A stretch of DNA of 64,000 nt, taken from assembly GCA_034620365.1 (NCBI GenBank), contig JAQGEQ010000123.1:186001-250000 (forward strand). The letters run 5' to 3'. Under the pieces are notes generated by a model. It ran no database searches. It saw only the letters and a list, made by a program, of their open reading frames with translations, and was not told where the DNA came from. Positions 12,850 through 25,735 of this stretch are shown here, piece after piece. Both the position numbers and the translations under genes were made by a program. This stretch comes from Pegea sp. RAD2-039. Lineage: Eukaryota > Chordata > Thaliacea > Salpida > Salpidae. The stretch's first letter is position 1, and each line of letters starts with the position of its first letter.

Positions 12850-13038
12850 CTATGAAAAAGCATTTCGAGATTTAAAAGTATCTATTGATTTTGTTTTTAA
12901 TCTGGTGAGTTTGTTTTTCAAATTGGTATAAGCTTTACTGAGTCGGCTTTTTGAAAGCAGAATAGAATTGTCTACAAAAGAATGAATACTGATCTTAAAA
13001 TCACTACAGATAATACTTAATACCATAAATAATTTCAA
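12850..13038 (-). pseudogene. Possible RT relic in body b, superunit 1
   Basis: Open on the minus strand for about 60 codons without ATG. The stretch SDFKISIHSFVDNSILLSKS can be aligned with SDFKWHSYVSRILRKS of the recognisable RT at 46,130, in the part of CR1/L2-type RTs that usually reads 'DLGV...SDLKF..HI'. The rest is Lys-rich and does not help. If right, family A carries the same antisense RT piece as family B. Confidence 0.4.
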
Positions 13039-13439
13039 ATCTCTCCTTCATTTTAAATCAGCAAATTATATCTTATTTGAAGAATAATCGTATTTTGGAC
13101 GATTTTTGTAATTTCTTGATTAGCCTTCTGTGAAATTTATTAACTTAATCGTGAAGAGATCTTACTATTTGCTTCTTGCATGACTATCTTCCGTTTCACA
13201 AGAAAAATCAAACGTTTCTTTTCTGATACTGTACGATTTCTTCAAATTTCTTTTAGAAGCTCTTTGCATCCAAAATGGATGTTATTTATGTTTTGGTTTA
13301 GCTTTCGACTCTTGTTTGAGATTCTATGAATCTTTAAGAAGTATGATCCTAAGTGAGTGGATTAGTCTGATGATTGAGTTGACTTCTTTCATCCTGTCAA
13401 TTTTGTTTTCAAGTTTTTTATCTCTTACATAAGTTTCAG

Positions 13440-13770
13440 TGAAACTTGTTTGACTTTTGTGAATTTTTCTTCCAGCAAAATTTTAAAATCCATTAAAATA
13501 GCAAACTATTTATTTTGAATTTTTAGATAATCAACTCCACAGATGACAACCACATTTGATTTGTAATTGTCCATTCAATTCAAAACTTTTTCATTTTTAT
13601 GCATATCCGTGTTTTTTAAGTAAACAGTAATACCATTTTTCTTTTCAATGCTAACACAAGTCATCCTTTGATTACTAAATGAGCTCTTATCTGCCACCAG
13701 ATCTGTTTTAGCACCTTGATCGTTCTTCTTTCTTATTTTTGGTGCCAGAAAATAAATCTATATAATTTTG
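13440..13770 (-). pseudogene. Relic gamma 1
   Basis: Third copy of the alpha/beta relic in this superunit, again minus strand: IRKKNDQGAKTDLVADKSSF, then a stop inside KVLN and a second after YLKIQNK. This copy keeps the last part in frame with the rest as MDFKILLEEKFTKVKQVSLK, showing the true frame of the Glu/Lys-rich end that is frameshifted in alpha. A further frame-shifted run (ETYVRDKKLENKIDRMKEVN) goes on to the left, also coiled-coil-like. Confidence 0.5.
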
Positions 13771-14862
13771 ACTGAAAATAAAATTTCTTAATATACTTGA
13801 CAAATTTTATTTTAAAGGTCTGTGCTAAAAGTTATTTTTGTAAAATGACATTAATCGAAAAATTGAGATTTATGAAATTAAACAATTGAAAAATACATTA
13901 AGGAATAATAATCACTGCGGTTAACTTAACTGTTAAAAACGTCAAATGGAAGTTTCTAGAGTCTAGTATTGTTCTTTAGGTTAATACTTGACAAAGAAAT
14001 CTATATAATAAATTAACATCTTAAGAATTCAACAAAAAAATATACAACTTCTTTATTGTAAGGAGCTCAAAGCATATGTTGGTAAGCAAATACTGAAATC
14101 GATTAATTAGCTGACTTTAGAATAAATAAAATTTTATGAGTAGAACGAATCTTGGATGGCAATATAAGCTCTTAGAAGAAAATATATTTCGAATACAAAC
14201 CTTACTGCAAGTTTAGCCATAAAGGTTATACTGGCAGTTTCACGTTCTAATTGTAGCTAAAATTCTTTCTTTCTTGAAATTTAACCTTTGGTCAAAAATT
14301 AAATGATTACTTAAATATTCAAAACTTCAGATTTATTAAATAGTTAAGTCCGTAATATTACAACAACAAAGATTAATTTAAATAAGTTTCACCCAATTTC
14401 ATGACCTACAACAAGTTTTTTTAAATCATAATTAAAATAATTTTGTTAATAACATAGATAATATTTTTGTAAAACTCTTGAATAAGCTAATTTTAAAAAT
14501 AAATAAATTTTTAGTAAAAGAGAACATTTAGAACAGCAAAAAGCTTTCCAAAAACAACGGCAAAATTTTAAAACTAACGAAGGTTTTTGACATCAAAAAC
14601 TACATAGCCAGATTCCTGCAAACAAATGATAATCAAATGCCTTGGTAGCTTCAACGTTTGGTCGCTATAGGTAATCAGAAGTACTAGTTACAATAAAATT
14701 AATTTAGTTCACCATCTCTAAAAATATTTATAAAAATATCAAATGTTTAGTAGTAGCTAGTAACTTTAGGAGTAACTTCTAAGATAGTTGACTTTAAGAG
14801 ACGAATAAATTATTATCTGAGATAATTAAACTTAAGGGACGAATAAAGCAAATAACAAAACA
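13771..14862. repeat. Segment from relic gamma to the next leader, no gene
   Basis: Homologous with the segment before leader b (8,130-8,870), including the broken copy of the MATQAL frame at 14,157 (ATG GCA ATA TAA). Ends in short repeats gagataattaaacttaaggg / gagacgaataaa. Partner in superunit 2: 30,400-31,448. Confidence 0.6.
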
Positions 14863-15019
14863 ATGATGGAAAAATCACGTGTCAATAAAAACTGGTCACG
14901 TAGAAGACAAATTACGAGAGAAGACGTCAAGTTACTTTTGATTAAAAACAGTCACAGAAACGAAAATCACGTGGTTAAGATAATCATTTATTTTTTGAGT
15001 GAAGTTTCCAGTGTGCGCA
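14863..15019 (+). promoter_or_regulatory. Leader a of superunit 2
   Basis: CACGTG at 14,876 and 14,968, a half site ggtcacgt at 14,894, gacgtcaagttac at 14,933. The CCAAT box and tRNA-like head follow at 15,033. The frame open through it (14,863-15,081) matches only as DNA in the B leaders and is not considered a gene. Confidence 0.5.
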
Positions 15020-15027
15020 TTCAATGT

Positions 15028-15110
15028 GCTAACCAATCGCTGATGCCGAGCTGGTTAGCCAGAAGAATGAAATTCTATTAACACTATTTCTGAGGGCTTG
15101 TAACATGCCG
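15028..15110 (+). pseudogene. tRNA-like head of superunit 2 (decayed)
   Basis: CCAAT box at 15,033 followed by gccgagctggttagcc, like the A box and D arm of a Ser/Leu tRNA with one G missing; gaaattctattaacac corresponds to aaaatccattaacac in the B copies. B box not recognisable. Confidence 0.45.
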
Positions 15111-18100
15111 AGGATATTTTTTATTCAAAAATCTTTTGTTGTCAAAGGCATCCTAAAATTTGTATTCAAAATTGTAAGTATCTTCTGACGTAATAAAAGC
15201 CGATTTAATATCTAAATCTTAAAGATTCATAAACGCTGCACACAACACTTTAAACAGATTTTTGTTTTAAGATTATTATTCTTATTCCAGTTTTAATTTT
15301 TTTTTAGTAAAATTATATTGAAATACACTTATAGATTAATAAACGTTTAAAGTAATTTATTGTCTCAAATAACAAGTTGAAACGTCTCTGTACTATTAAA
15401 TTCTGTGTGTTGAGTCATGTTTACTGCAATTGATAGATATTACAAAGTAACTCTGCCTTATTTTCGAAAATGGTCATTTCTGCGTATCACATTTTGACCA
15501 AGCAAATCTTGTTGAATAAAAAGATTTTGACAAAACTGGTCCTAATTGGCTTTATATGACCATAAAAATTCAAAAAAAGATATATCTTTTCATGTTTATA
15601 TAATCAGTTTTATTATAATTATCTACTTTAAGAGTGGTTCACAAACCCACATTTAATGACTTTGAACAATTGTTTTATATGAAGCTTTTTTTTCAAAATG
15701 CTTTGCCTTTTATTTAAATATTTCATTAATAGACTTTAAAATTTTGACTTTTTTAATAAAACTTATTTTCTATTAGTATATCTAAACAAGCACATATTTT
15801 CAAAATCAATCAGATTTTTGTTATTGTAGAATTTAGAAAATTCATAAATCACATTTTAAAAAGCCATTTTCTCTATACTTGATCGGCTTTTTACACATAA
15901 CAAGTTTAACTTCCATCATTTTAATAGATATAAAGTTTTTGTTTAATTTTTCAATGCTTTTTTGGAAGTTTTTGTGATATTTAAAGAAATGATTTCTATT
16001 TATTCAAACTAATTTTATAGTATTTAGAGGTTATCTTTTTCAGAATTTTATAGTACTTATATCTGTACAAAATTATTTCATGATTACAAAACATTTTCTT
16101 TTTAATAAACTTTATTGTTTATATCTTGGATAGAAATCCGATAGAAAAAAATAGAAAATTTTCTCTTATAAAGATGCTATAAACTAATTTTTGAATATTT
16201 TCAATTATTTTTTTATTTGATTATATGACTGCTTATATAGGAATTAGATTGAATGTTAATTATACCAAATAAGAGAATATTCTAAATAAATTAATTTACA
16301 TTTAAATTATAATAAATTAGAATATTATATAAATGTTTCATTTTACTATATTAAAAAAAAAACTAGTTAACTTATAATCTTGAAATTAAGAATAATTACT
16401 TCATTTTTAATCATTTTTTCTCATTGGAGAAATGACTAATGATATTTTTTCAAAAAAAAAATTTATTTTATTTCTACCAATTATTATTTTAATTCTTTTT
16501 GTTTGTTGTCACTTTGTGAAAAAAAAGTTATTTGTTTTTGACTTTAAATGTACTGATTTCTTTTTAGTTTTTGGACTCCATCTTTTATAATAAACTTATA
16601 TCAAATTTTCTGTTAACATATTCTGCAGTTTTGAATATCATAAAATCTTGTGTTATATTTACTATATTTAATACATGGTTTCATCATTTTACAAGGTATA
16701 ATTAATTTGTTTATTTTTAGGTGGTTATAAGTTATCTATAAGTGTTTGTTTATATAAGTACTTATTTCTAATTTTTTTACAAACTATGTAGGAGTTCTTA
16801 TATAAATAAATTTGTTTTTCTTTGATTTGTTGTATAATTACAAACAATGGAAACAACAATCTTATCAGAATTTAAAAAGATCTGTGAGAAGTAATATGTT
16901 GCTTTTATATTTCATCAAGAAAACATTATTTTCTATGATAAAATCATTATTTTCTATTGATGCATCTAGTTTATTTATATAATATTAAAAAATGTTACCA
17001 TAGAACTTTAATATATTAGTTACAACTAAGGTTCTGATGAATTTAAATATTAATATATAATTTTCAAGAAGTTATTTTCTTATATAAGCTTTTTGATTAA
17101 CTCTTTGACTGCATTGTTGAAATAAGGTATACTCTTTGTACATATTGGTTTAATTTTGAATGGTAACTTCTAATCAATATACAAAACTGATAAATAGTTT
17201 AGGTTTTATGTATTTTTCTTATATTGTTAAAGATTTTTACCATTTCTTTGCTTTGTTAGAGGGCTCTTTTCAATTTTATTTATAACATTCTATATTGTTA
17301 ATTATTTTTCCGTTTATTTTGATCAAACCACTCAAACATTTATTTCTGAGTAAAATTATTTTAAGAAAATAAAATGTTTTTATTTTTTATAAGCATAATT
17401 ATTTATATTTTAGAAAGCGCTCTGTTTAACATACCTTTAAAAACATGTTAGAATAAATGTTGATACAAAGTTATTAAATATAAATACATTTTAAACTGTA
17501 GATTTATATAAGTGTTGTTTAATTAAAATGACTCACAATCTTTGATTACTAATTGATTGTATGCTTTTCTTCATAATTCTTTGATTATTTTTTGTAAATT
17601 CTGATTATAATAGTAATTCAGTTTTCTAACTTTATTATACTTTAATCAGAGTAATAAGCCTTTATAATCTTAAAATCACTTGTTGGTGTCTTCATCAAAT
17701 ATTATCTTATGAAGTTTTAATTTACTTTCATTGTTTTTACATCTGATCCGATAGAAAACTTTAAAACATCTGTGAATAAAATTTCTCTATTTTTAAAAAC
17801 TTGTTTAAATAAACGCATTTAACTGTTATTATATTACTTATAATTATCATAATAAGGTACAAATCATTAGGATATCTACTAAACAGTTACATCATAAATT
17901 GATATAAAACTCTTTCATATTGTTCACGTTTATATAATTAAAATGTATTTTATTTTAACTTCTATACTGTAAAATGCCTTTAAAACAATGAACTATGAAG
18001 TCAAATTTTAATTAATATTCAAAATACTTATAATTACTAAATGCTTATTATTTGATTATTACAGCTAATTATTTACTGTACCTGTAATTACAGACTGTAT

Positions 18101-19687
18101 CATAACTATTATTAATTGATAATTCTTTTTTTATTTCTAATTATAATTTTGTACTATAAATTACTTTTTAACTAAAAATATATTATTCTTATGTTTCTTC
18201 ATGTAGTTCTCTGAAAATCAACAAGAGCTGATATTGATGAAGATCAAAGAGCGATAAAATAGTTGTGTTTTATCAGCTTATTTCATCTCAATGAAGTTTT
18301 CAGATGATTTCATAAAGTAGTAACAGTAAAAGTAAAACTTATTCACGTAAGCTTAGTTCTTGTTTGCAAATATGTTCTGTTAATTTGTTACATTTATTAA
18401 TTTTTCACTAGTATGATTTAAAAGTTAAATAATTGTCCAATAGGTTTTTTTTCGCCATAAACAACCTATCTAAAAGATAAAAATGTATGGTGAATACTGA
18501 TGTTAATTATCTGATCTTGTATTATGTTAAAAAATGAAATCATTTAGCTTCTCATATACTTGATTTTGATTTTAACCTTCTTAAAGATGCTATTAAGACT
18601 TCAGGAAACTATTTCATACCAATTGTAGATCTCCAGATTAAATAATTGCCATCTCGTCTCATATAGTCCAACTCTTGTAAGTACAAAATGGTTTAACTTG
18701 CAATTAATTCTTCTGGAATTCTTTGAAAGTAACTTGAGAATTGGAACTAGTGAATTAAATTATGTAATCATGGTGCTGAATTTGTACCAAAAAGTATATA
18801 TGATTTGCAAGAGATCTATAGAGAGCACCATTCACTATCGTTAACAAATTTTTGAGAAGAATGTGATTGGCTCTTGCGATTCAACTTTGTAGAAATAAGC
18901 AACTGTTTTATACTCTAAATTTTAGTCGCCTTTAAATTTAATTAAAAACATCTTTCTCTACAAACTCACTAATAATCTAAAGTCAACAGGGTCAAATAAC
19001 AAACGGCCTGACGACGGTGGTACAAATTTTGGACGACAATTGAATCAGTATAATGTGCAGCTTGGCATCATGATTTTAGCATCCTTGATGAATAACCGTT
19101 GATACCAGGACAGGTTGTATATAACTTAATACAAACTACAACTCAATTTATTCAGTGATTAAATCTTATTTATAGACAGCTGATTTCTCATGTAATTGTT
19201 GAGATTTTCGTTTTCTTGATTTCAAGGAAGAGCAGCTCATTGAATTCTGATGACAACCCTTCATTATAAAAAGGTACTTCTTTTGAAGTTCAATTTAATT
19301 TATATACTTTACCTAGAAGTTCATGTGTTTCAATATAAACTTATTATTTATATAATAAACTAACAACTTCTTAAAATTGCTTCAGCTTCATTTATCCTTT
19401 CAGAGTCAGCATCAATTCAAGTTATTTAAAGACCTGATCTCAAGATTTTCATCATTTTCTAGATAGCTATTTCAGTGATTACTATTTCCTTTTTATATTT
19501 CTATCTTCTGTTTCAGATATTTGTATCCAAAATTGATGTTATTCTTTTGTTTGTTTGGGAATACGATTCTATGAGGCTTTAAGAAGTTTGATTCTAAATG
19601 AGCGGATTAGTCTGATGATTGAGTCGGTTTCTTTCATCCTGTCAATTTTGTCTCGTTCTTTTTAGTTTTTTATCTCTTACATAAGTT
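15111..19687. repeat. Body a of superunit 2, no gene
   Basis: A.T-rich, no open frames. Has the 200-bp part near 16,110-16,320 missing from superunit 1. Contains the A/B-conserved block at about 19,000-19,120, here interrupted by a stop in the frame that is open in superunit 1. Confidence 0.7.
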
Positions 19688-20010
19688 TCAGTGAAACTTC
19701 TTTAACTTTTGTGAATTTTTCTTCCAGCAAAATTTCAAAATCATTAAAATAACAAAATGTTCGTTTGGAATTTCTAGATAATCAACTTCACAGATGACAA
19801 CCACATTTGATTTGTAATTGTCCATTGAATTCAAAACTTTTTCATTTTTATGCACAGCCGTGGCTTTTAAGTAACCACTAATACCATTTTTCTTTTCAAT
19901 ACTAGCACAAGTCATCCTTTGATTACTAAATGAGCTCTTATCTGCCACCAGATCTGTTTTAGCACCTTGATCGTTATTCTTTCTTAATTTTGGTGCCAGA
20001 AAATAGATCT
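19688..20010 (-). pseudogene. Relic alpha 2
   Basis: Open at 19,688-19,948 (86 codons), preceded in frame by a stop where superunit 1 has an open frame. Same KSSFSNQRMTC and EKKNGI stretches; the end is frameshifted (CWKKNSQK instead of LLEEKFTK). Identical protein at 36,196-36,456. Confidence 0.45.
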
Positions 20011-21850
20011 ATTTAATTTTGAATGAAAATAAAATTTCATAATTTGCTTGACAGATTTCATTTCTAAGGTTAGGTTTGTGCTAAAACATTTTTTTATAAA
20101 ATGACATTAAACGAATAATTGAGACTTATGAATGAAACAACTAACACATACTCTTCGGAATGATAATTTACTGACTTTTAGCGATTAACTTAACTGTGAA
20201 ATAACCAGTTGAGGTGTCTAGATGCTAGTATTATTAATATTTGACAGGTTAATATTTGACAAAGAAATCAATATAAAAATTTAATATCTAAAGAATTCAT
20301 CAACAATCTTATACAATCTTGTTAGTGTGAGTTGCTCACAAAATTATATTATTAATCTACTTAAAAGTTTTTAAGTCATAGCAAATTTAAATTTGTTTAA
20401 TGCAATCTTCAGTTCTTGTGAATAAACATATTTTGAACAATCAAATGTGAAAAGGATTTTTTACTTCGTATTTTTAGTAAAAAACTAATAAAACGTTTTG
20501 TTAAAATTTATTAGTTTTTAGATAAATGTTTAATATTTTTTTAAAGTGAATATCATATCTGTTGTAGAGTGATTGAAGTAAAATATTCAAAGATCTGAAG
20601 ATTTTAATCTTACAGCCAGCTTCTGTTTTATAAACCATAATAAAAAGAGATTTTTGATTTTATTAATAGAGTTGTTTTTGAATCTAAATTTTTCAAGAAT
20701 CTTTTTTGTACTTTTGAATGTTTTTTTCCAAAGTACTTTGAATTTTTTTTAAAGTTTATTAAAATCTAAGATATACTTTTTTCAGAAGTAAAATTTCAAA
20801 CTATCATGCTTTTAAAATGTCTGAAAAGGTTGTTTTCAAATTGAAGTATCTTTTTTAAAAAAGCTTCAAATATAAGGATAAGAGATTAGCAGGAAATTTT
20901 GTAATTAAGATTTTTTCATGATTACACATTTAATGAATTACCTAAGTTACAACTTCATTTAAATTTACTTTAGTTACTACAGAAAAGTTCAAAACTTCGT
21001 TTACTATTTAAATTCTTTTTTCGATATCAGTCTTTGTTTGTGACAGTGACCAACTTCAAGCGTTATACTTCTACTTTAGAGGCTTTTTTAATGATATTAA
21101 GTAGAATCTTGCAAGGTTGTAGAGATTTTATTAATAATCACCTAGTTAGTGGTTCCAATCTTGTAGAAAGTGCTCATTTGGTCGTATTTCAAACTATTGT
21201 ACTTACTGCTAGGAATACTGCAGGAACTGCTAGTATTAGGTGTTATTTATATCTAAATTTTTGCTAGCAACATAGAATTTTAGCTTAGTTTGCCAATCTT
21301 TATCACTTCATAGTAATTGTTCTTAGCTAGTATTTATCTATTTTTTGTTTTCACCGATTTCTGATGTTGCATATTTCTCTAAAATCCTTAAAGTTTGAAT
21401 TCAATCTGTTTTGTAACTATCAATAACTTATCTTTATTATTTCTTGTTTTCATAAAAACGATCTTAAAAGAAACCCTACAATCATTGAAAATAACAAACT
21501 TGTTAAAAACAACAACTTTGTCTGACTACAACTATAATTTGCTGAAAGCAATAAGTTTTTTACATATCCACTTTTTCTGACAAAAAAAAGCTTTTACCAA
21601 AAAATGTTTATTAACGATTTTTTAACAGCATTACATATGTTTGGCAGCGACAACCTATAAAAACTCATTCTATAAGCCTTACTTTAATTTATAATAATAA
21701 AATACATTAATTTATAAGCCATTAGTACTTTTGTATTTTACAGCTTTCATTTATCAAAATTGGTGTTTTAAATCAATTATCAATTCCCACAAACGCCAGA
21801 CGTAAACCAAATTGTCTGATATATAATCAGACTGTCGCCCGCAGTAGTTG
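20011..21850. repeat. Segment between relic alpha and hairpin 1, superunit 2
   Basis: Includes 20,155-20,808, which superunit 1 lacks. Open frames at 21,034 and 21,395 begin with TTG and match superunit 3 nearly base for base; no sign of selection. Nothing else seen. Confidence 0.55.
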
Positions 21851-21960
21851 GAGGTGCCACTTGTGACTACATCTAATTTGAGACAATTGTATTCGTAAAT
21901 ATGTTAGTCCATAAATATGCAAGGCTAAAAGTAAAAATAAAATAACACAAGTGGCACCTC
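21851..21960. repeat. Hairpin 1 of superunit 2
   Basis: Perfect 15-bp arms at 21,851-21,865 and 21,946-21,960, CTCF-like core in each (10/11), divergent, followed by tacgtacggcg. The loop differs from superunit 1 at a few bases only. Confidence 0.8.
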
Positions 21961-22878
21961 TACGTACGGCGGGCTCATAGTTGTGTTAATACAAATGTGA
22001 GCAGCTGTGCGTTTTTGATTTTTTTTAGCTACTTGCTAGTAGTAAAGGTTGTGAACAAACCACCAGTTATGTGAATCAAACAATTATGTGAATAATTTTA
22101 TTAAACAACTCAAATTTGATTCAAGATTTTTCTAAAATATTTAAAATTCTTATATGCTTTAGCAAGACAAAATCTTGACTAACAAACTTATTTTGAAAAT
22201 GTTTTATGTATTTATTGAAGATCAACTTTTTAATTTGGCTTCGGTATAAATTATTTCTGATTGTTCAAAAATAATTAGAACAACACAGTTGAAGTCATTA
22301 GGATATGATTATAAAAAATTTCAAGCTTCATATTTAAGTTATGATTACAAGCAGAGAGAACGAAGATCTGCAAATGAGGCTGATTGATTAAACAGCAAAA
22401 AAACAAAATTAAAAAATAAAGAAGAAAATGGTAAAAAAAACAGCCACGATAATCATAATGAGAATAACTATATTTTCTTGAAAATTTAGACGTTTTTTGT
22501 AAAATTCTATTGCTTTTAAATTCACTTGTAACAAATCTTAAAATGTGAAATTCAAACATCCTACAGAATAATAGTCAAAATTAAAGCTACAACAAACCAT
22601 TCACTTTTTACCAGCTGTTAGTAAGCAATAACTAGCAACCAGCTACCATGATTCATTTACTTGGTAGCTATTTGATTGATTACTATTTCCTTTTTACATT
22701 TTTAACTTCCGTTTCAGATATTTGTATCCAAAATTGATGTTATTCTTGTGTTTGTTTGGGAATACGATTCTATGAAGCTTTAAGAAGTTTTATCATAAAT
22801 GAGTGGATTAGTCTGATGATTGAGTTGACTTCTTTCATTCTGTCAATTTTGTCTCACTCTTTTAAATTTTTATTTCAT
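21961..22878. repeat. Post-hairpin segment of superunit 2, no gene
   Basis: Same as 5,915-6,469 but carries about 400 bp more (22,500-22,900), including agcaaccagctaccatg repeats. This extra part corresponds to the DNA between relic alpha and the leader in other units. Minus-strand frame 22,275-22,559 is a by-product. Confidence 0.55.
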
Positions 22879-23133
22879 TTATTTAATTTCTAGATAATCA
22901 ACTCCACAGATCACAACCACATTTGATTTGTAATTGTCCATTGAATTCGAAACTTTTTCATTTTTATGCACAGCCGTGGCTTTTAAGTAACCAATAATAA
23001 CATTTTTCTTTTCAATGCCAACACAAGTCGTGCTTTCAATATTAAATGAGCTCTTATCTGCCAGCAGATCTGTTGTTGCACCTTGATCGTTCTTCTTTCT
23101 TATTTTTGGTGCCAGAAAATAAATGTATGTCAT
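22879..23133 (-). pseudogene. Relic beta 2
   Basis: 84 codons from an ATG at 23,133: MTYIYFLAPKIRKKNDQG, then DKSSFNIESTTC, EKKN, NYKSNVVVICGVDYLEIK, stop. The longest beta version together with 39,391-39,645. It lacks the coiled-coil-like end of gamma. Confidence 0.45.
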
Positions 23134-24264
23134 TTTGACTAAAATTGAAATTTCATAATATGCTTGACAGATTTTATTTCTAAGGTTAGGTGTGTGCTAA
23201 AAAACTTTTTATAAAATGAAAATAAACGAGTATTTTAGATTAAGAGAATAAAAAACTATTATTATTCTTTTAAGGATAATAGCTTACAGAAACAATTTCT
23301 AGCATTTAACATGACTGCTGAAAACGTCAAATGGAAGTTTATATATGCTAGTGCTGTTGTTAATTAATTTCAAAATTGTCAATGAAAAACACCGACAACA
23401 GCTTAACAGTTACGAAAGATTTGTAAAACATGATCCTTTTTATGCTTATACATTTATTGTTTAGATTTTCATTTCGATATCTGTCTTTTTTTTGTGATAG
23501 TCATCATTAACAAATAGACCTATACCTCATAGGTTTTGTCAACGGTATTAAATAGACTATTGCATGGTTTAGTAGTTTTTATTTAATAGCAACCAGTTAA
23601 AGATTCCAATCTTATTGAGAGCACTGTTTAAGTCAATAATACCATAATTATTGCTACGAATACTGCAGTAACTGCTAGTATTTAGTATTATTGATATTTA
23701 AAAATTTGTTAGCGACATAAGATTTTAGTTTGCTTTGCCAATCTTTATCACTATTTAGTATTTCTTAGTAGTTAATTTTAAACTATTTTTGGTTATCAAC
23801 GTTAATTGATGTTCTCAAAAATCACTAAAGTTTGAATTGAAACTGTCTTGCAACTATCAAAAGCTTATCTATATTACTTCTTGTTTCTTTTTAACAACTA
23901 TCTTAAAAATCTATTTTCTATCGATAGTAACTAACTTAGAAAAATTACAAAATAGTTTTTTTTACAGCTATAATAAGTTTTTGAAAAGAACAAATTTTAA
24001 AACAGAAATATTTAAACAAAAACTTTTTTTGACAATAATTTTCTTCGCCAACAAAAATTATAATCAAACTTTTTAGTAGTAACTATTTTTTTGATAAAAA
24101 CAAACATTTTTGCAGCGACAATATAAGAATGCTCAGTCTATTTTAGTATTTTACAGCTTCCATCGTATCGGAAACGCTGCTTTAAATGAGTTATCGACTC
24201 CCACAAATACCAAACTTAAACCAAATCGTCTGTTACATAACCAAACTGTTACCTGAGGCTATTG
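23134..24264. repeat. Second pre-hairpin segment, superunit 2, no gene
   Basis: Partner of 6,621-7,733 and 39,646-40,793. The frame at 23,837-24,076 is not kept in the others (5' part closed in superunit 1 and 3). Nothing functional seen. Confidence 0.55.
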
Positions 24265-24405
24265 GAGGTGCCACTTGTGATAAGGAAGCATTTGAAACAA
24301 TTGTATTCCAATAAGTGTCAAAACGAGTGTATATAACCGGTGAAGGTTATCACAGGGGGCACCTCTACGTATGGCAACACTCAAACATTAGCCCACAACG
24401 TGGGC
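24265..24405. repeat. Hairpin 2 of superunit 2 plus palindrome
   Basis: Arms 24,265-24,283 and 24,347-24,365 (17 of 19 paired). Right arm cagggggcacc fits the CTCF core fully. Palindrome gcccacaacgtgggc at 24,391-24,405. Confidence 0.8.
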
Positions 24406-25685
24406 CAATGGTTGTGTGTTGCTGTGCACTTTTTAGATGTTTTTCATCTACTTGATAGTCAGGGCTGTGAATAACCCAACTAAATAATTTTATTAAACAG
24501 TTAAAATCCAATACATACGTATAGAATAACTGGCACAATTAAAGCCACAACAAACCATTCATTTTTACCAGCTGTTAGTAAACAGTAACTAGCAACCAGC
24601 TGTAAGCAATAAATCACAATCAGCCAGCAAAAAGCAACCAATAGGAAACTAACAGCTTACAAGTAGTTAATTGAAAACTGACAAGAAAAACGTTTTGTTT
24701 AAAAATTGAGATTCTGAAAAATTGTTGGCTGATCATCAAAATGTAAATTCAACTCTTTTCACAACTTTTTACAAACAACAAAGTTTTTTATCAAAAACAA
24801 ACTACAAAAACAGATTCTTACAGACAATTGTTACTCAAATGACTTTTTAGCTTCAAATTTTGATCGCTCTATGACTTCACAAGCAACTGTTACATTACAA
24901 TTAATTTTGTTCATTATCTCGAAAAAATATATAAAAATGTGAAAACTTGTAGGAACTTCTTGAAAAATAATTGATATTAAAAAATGACTGAAATCAGTAA
25001 ACAAAAAAATCAGCAAATGATAAAACAATAATCAAAATATAAAATAAATTAACATGTAAAGAATTCATCAACAAATTTTACAACCTCTTTACTGCAAGGA
25101 GCTCAAAGCATATGTTGGTAAGCAAATACTGAAATCGAGTAATAATCTGACTGTAGAATAAATAAAATTCTATGACTGGAAAGAAACTTGGATGGCAACA
25201 CAAGCTTTCAGAAAAAAAAATACTTTGAATAGAAATTTTGACTACTCTCAAAAAGCTATTGAATTAATTAATTTCTTGATCTCTTACTGCAAGATTAGCC
25301 ATAAACTTTATATTGGCAGTTTCATGTTTGATTTGTTTGCTGAAACTCTTTCTTTCTTGAAATTAATCCTCTGATTAAAAATCAATTAGTTTCTTAATTA
25401 CTTATCAGATTTATTAAATAGTTATGTCTGTGCATTAACAGAGATAAGATGTAATTTTAAAAAGTTTCACCAAATTTCAAGGCATACAATAAGTTTTTTA
25501 AATCGTAAGAAAAATAATTTTGTAAATAACAAAGATAAAATTTTTGTCAGAATCTTGAATAAGCTGATTTTACAAATAATAAAATTTTTTTCAAACATAA
25601 ACATTTAAGACAGCAAAAAGCTTTTTTAGAAAGTTTTTTTTTTGCGAAAAGCTCCTTAGCCACCACTTTTTTATGAAATTAACAA
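24406..25685. repeat. CAGCTG repeats, extra 500 bp and broken small frame
   Basis: CAGCTG/agcaacc repeats at 24,570-24,660, then about 500 bp (24,660-25,180) with no counterpart at this place in superunit 1, related to the segment 14,560-14,860/30,640-30,780. The ATG frame at 25,192-25,374 matches 8,140-8,322. Confidence 0.5.
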
Positions 25686-25735
25686 AGATCAATAAGATAT
25701 TAAGATTATTAAGATAATCAATCTTAATGATTGAT
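25686..25735. other. Deletion junction with filler; leader b lost
   Basis: After aacaaagatc the sequence jumps to the counterpart of about 9,085, so some 440 bp with leader b are gone. At the joint there is filler made of repeated 'aagatattaagattattaagat', which looks copied from adjoining 'taatcttaa' sequence. This is the usual scar of end joining with short templated insertions. Confidence 0.7.

Larger units (their letters stand above)
1..15019 (+). repeat. Family A superunit 1 (about 15.0 kb)
   Basis: The sequence at position 1 recurs at 15,020 and at 31,609, so this is one full copy of a large tandem repeat. Order inside: tRNA-like head, body a, relic alpha (4,241), hairpin 1 (5,805), relic beta (6,470), hairpin 2 (7,734), leader (8,871), body b with RT relic (12,850), relic gamma (13,440), leader (14,863). 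It is about 1.5 kb shorter than superunit 2, mainly through lost segments near 1,130 (about 200 bp), 4,760 (about 650 bp), 6,470 (about 400 bp) and before 8,130 (about 500 bp); superunit 2 in turn lacks about 440 bp present here. Stretches of body a compared by eye differ from superunit 2 at roughly 7 in 100 bases. Confidence 0.9.

Noticed and set aside
8140..25374. 60-codon ATG frame MATQA(L/F)RKKN
   Set aside because: Homologues at 14,157 and 30,796 have a stop at codon four, and there is no recognisable domain.
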